Shown here: positions 62,509 to 64,000 of the stretch, piece by piece
Position numbering within the stretch: position 1 is the stretch's first letter
How the letters are laid out: every line of letters begins with the position of its first letter
Program-made: the position numbers and the translations under genes
DNA from: Sphingobium sp. JS3065
GTDB taxonomy: Bacteria; Pseudomonadota; Alphaproteobacteria; Sphingomonadales; Sphingomonadaceae
Assembly (NCBI RefSeq): GCF_026427355.1
Contig: NZ_CP102665.1
Location: 1 to 64,000 of the forward strand
DNA length: 64,000 bases
Direction: 5' to 3'
The notes under the pieces: generated by a model
The model's input: the letters and a program-made list of their open reading frames with translations, nothing else
What the model was told of the DNA's origin: nothing
Databases searched by the model: none

Positions 62509-63092
62509 AGCGCAACGTCATTCCGGAGCGGTGCGGCACGGCATTCCGTCTTCCGCAGAATGCTGTCCTGACGGTGATCGATCCCAGAGGCGGGCAGGTG
62601 GCGGACCTGCTGGCCTATAGCGCGGACGACATTTGCGAAGTCCTCTCATCGGGCCGCACGCTGGACTATGCGGAGACGGTCAGCCTTTCCACCGGCCATC
62701 GCCTTTATTCCAACCGGTCGCGGGTCATGCTGACCATTGTCGAGGACATGGTCGGAAGGCATGATTTTCTGCTGACGCCCTGCTCCGTCGATACTTTCCG
62801 GCACTTTTACCCCGATCTTGAGCCGCATCGCGGCTGCTTCGGGAATTTTGTGGAAGCCCTTGCGCCCTTCGGCATCGAACCGGACGATATTCCGGTGGCG
62901 TTCAATTGCTTCATGAATGTCCCGATCGATCCATCCGGGAAGCTCCACGTGCTTCCACCGGTCAGCAAGGCGGGAGATCATATTCGATTCCGCGCCGAGA
63001 TGGACCTGATCATCGGCCTGACCGCCTGCTCCGCACCGGCATCCAATGGCGGCACTTTCAAGCCGATCCACTATGAGATTTGCGGACCCTGA
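62505..63092 (+). CDS. DUF1989 / urea carboxylase-associated family protein
   Basis: 195 residues from GTG 62505, coupled to the upstream gene by the GTGA overlap. Family landmarks are RGGQVADLLAY near residue 25, SLSTGHRLYSNRSRVMLTI, RGCFGNFVEALAPFGI, FNCFMNVPID and RAEMDLIIGLTACS. Conserved Cys residues occur in GCFGN and TACS. DUF1989 proteins include the carboxyguanidine deiminase subunits of guanidine degradation, but no urea carboxylase or allophanate hydrolase is present here. It is probably a deiminase or hydrolase acting on the product of its partner. That role is inferred. Confidence 0.82.
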   Translation: MKRNVIPERCGTAFRLPQNAVLTVIDPRGGQVADLLAYSADDICEVLSSGRTLDYAETVSLSTGHRLYSNRSRVMLTIVEDMVGRHDFLLTPCSVDTFRHFYPDLEPHRGCFGNFVEALAPFGIEPDDIPVAFNCFMNVPIDPSGKLHVLPPVSKAGDHIRFRAEMDLIIGLTACSAPASNGGTFKPIHYEICGP

Positions 63093-63277
63093 ACCGCTTC
63101 GGCCATTGCGCGCCGCCGTTCGCGCCGCGCCTCCCGGCGTTCGGCGGACACCGCCTCCTGTTCCCATGCCTTGGCCGCCTTTCCGGCTACGGTGCGGACA
63201 TTTTCCAGCGGTGCGTTGGTCGCGCGATGGCGATGATAGGCTGCTTGAACCCGGCATAAGATCGATGAGAGTTCCAT
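63071..63277 (-). CDS. Small hypothetical protein
   Basis: 68 residues from ATG 63277, with AAAGGA 5 bases upstream. The sequence is helical and charged. It starts MELSSILCRVQAAYHRHRATNAPLENVR and has an Arg/Glu-rich tail (SAERREARRERRRAMAEA). The 3' end overlaps the convergent DUF1989 gene by 22 bp. I recognise no domain. A good ribosome site and non-random composition support it being real. Confidence 0.5.
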   Translation of the reverse strand: MELSSILCRVQAAYHRHRATNAPLENVRTVAGKAAKAWEQEAVSAERREARRERRRAMAEAVQGPQIS

Positions 63278-63538
63278 GGACATCCTTTCCCAATGGGCGA
63301 TCGATATTTCATGAATTGCTGTAATAGTCATATAGGATGATGGATAAATATTGCCATGCTATTTCCAGCCTTTATTTTGCCGATGGTGCCTGCTTTATAG
63401 CGGATTGTCGAAATCGTTGGCATTTCGACTGCCGAAAATCGTACTGACGCATGTTAAAATTTGGCCACGGTTCGGCTCCGGGTTCATCCTGGCTGGTTAA
63501 ATCTCCACATTCGTCCAATCCTTGATCGGAGACATATC

Positions 63539-63652
63539 GTGGCCACAGCGAAGAATATTTCGAAAACCGCAACCAAGCCCGTGAAATCGTCCGATGCCGT
63601 CAGGCTGCTTGCGGCCTGCAAGGAAGAACTCATGGCGCAGGCCGTTCAGTAA
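63539..63652 (+). CDS. Very small hypothetical protein
   Basis: 37 residues from GTG 63539, with GGAGA 6 bases upstream: a lysine-rich N-terminus (VATAKNISKTATKPVKSSD) and then a short helix (AVRLLAACKEELMAQ). Nothing else is recognisable. Included because of the ribosome-site spacing. Confidence 0.35.
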   Translation: MATAKNISKTATKPVKSSDAVRLLAACKEELMAQAVQ

Positions 63653-63708
63653 AGGGGCTTGCCGGGGGCTGCGCCAGCTCCGGCATCCCATAACAGGTCT
63701 GGATATCG

Positions 63709-64000
63709 ATGTCCGGTCATCATGATGATGTCGATTGCTTGATCGTCGGCGGCGGGCCAGCAGGCCTGACCGCCGCCATCTATATCGCGCGCTTCCATCT
63801 GTCGGCGGTCGTCGCCGATGCTGGCGACAGCCGCGCCGCCCTTATCCCATTGACCCGCAATCATGCCGGCTTTCCCGAAGGCATCAGCGGACCCGACCTG
63901 CTCGCCCGCATGCGGGTGCAGGCCGAACGCTATGGCGCGGCCGTGCGAGAGGGGCTGGTGACGGCGCTGGCGCGCCATGATGACGGCTTTCGCGCCGACA
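63709..64000 (+). CDS. Thioredoxin-reductase-like FAD/NAD(P) oxidoreductase, 3' end outside the window
   Basis: The first 97 codons from ATG 63709 run to the right edge without a stop. CLIVGGGPAGLTAAIYIARFHLSAVVADAG is the N-terminal FAD-binding GxGxxG Rossmann motif of the thioredoxin-reductase group. NHAGFPEGISGPDLLARMRVQAERYGA follows, exactly in the style of this family. Since the CxxC region lies downstream, whether it is a true thioredoxin reductase or a redox-inactive relative cannot be told. The ribosome site is weak. Confidence 0.8.
   Translation, partial: MSGHHDDVDCLIVGGGPAGLTAAIYIARFHLSAVVADAGDSRAALIPLTRNHAGFPEGISGPDLLARMRVQAERYGAAVREGLVTALARHDDGFRAD

Noticed and set aside
63735..63980. 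An 81-codon plus-strand frame near the right edge
   Set aside because: Arginine-rich out-of-frame shadow. The frame from 63709 encodes a clear FAD-binding flavoprotein.
1..64000. CRISPR arrays, tRNA or rRNA genes, prophage modules
   Set aside because: No regularly spaced repeats, cloverleaf sequences, rRNA stretches or phage structural genes were recognised on either strand.

Overview
The window looks like a chromosomal segment of an alphaproteobacterium of the sphingomonad group (Sphingobium, Novosphingobium or a relative). This rests on the visibly GC-rich coding sequence, several TonB-dependent receptors, the cysD-cysNC-cysQ order and the dense packing of acyl-CoA catabolic genes. No rRNA, tRNA or CRISPR array was seen.

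The first ~50 kb is a catabolic region. It reads left to right as follows. (1) A 5'-incomplete TonB receptor. (2) A leftward operon: carboxymuconolactone-decarboxylase-like protein, DUF35 protein, SCP2-type thiolase and two acyl-CoA dehydrogenases. It faces a divergent acyl-CoA ligase. (3) A glycan pair of GH2 glycosidase and sulfatase. (4) A short-chain dehydrogenase divergent from an epoxide hydrolase and two crotonases. (5) A TonB receptor, then a tannase-type esterase, a formylglycine-generating enzyme, a lipase-like hydrolase, a second sulfatase and a second acyl-CoA ligase. (6) Two crotonases and a nitronate-monooxygenase-like protein divergent from a P450 and a PhyH dioxygenase. (7) A FadB/FadJ-type fusion, a GntR/UTRA regulator, two divergent crotonases and an MFS transporter. 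(8) A second acyl-CoA dehydrogenase pair with a second nitronate-monooxygenase-like protein, divergent from SDR, NmrA-like, acyl-CoA dehydrogenase and APH-type kinase genes. (9) A GH3 glucosidase and another SDR. Together these suggest uptake, deconjugation (ester, sulfate, glycoside), CoA activation, oxygenation and beta-oxidation of a bulky, probably cyclic or branched, carboxylic acid. The substrate is not identified by the sequence. The module layout resembles actinobacterial steroid side-chain degradation.

A repeated 14-bp palindrome, consensus ATCGCAnnTGCGAT, lies in the promoter regions of most of these acyl-CoA operons. The best copy sits directly upstream of the GntR/UTRA gene. This points to one local regulon. 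It is absent, as far as I could see, from the glycosidase, sulfatase and cys promoters.

From about 50.3 kb the region changes. There are two C-terminal remnants of FAD-dependent dehydrogenases, a LuxR regulator, and the sulfate-activation operon cysD, cysNC and cysQ. Next comes a 2-kb graveyard (56.2-58.1 kb): a decayed dehydrogenase interrupted by a truncated IS701-type element with a canonical -1 slippery heptamer, a MarR remnant, a frameshifted DUF1398 gene and an IS1182-type fragment. A hybrid histidine kinase and an overlapping KaiC-like ATPase follow. After them come a two-gene cassette (YqcI/YcgG heme N-oxygenase homologue plus DUF1989 protein), two very small ORFs, and the start of a thioredoxin-reductase-like flavoprotein that runs off the right edge.
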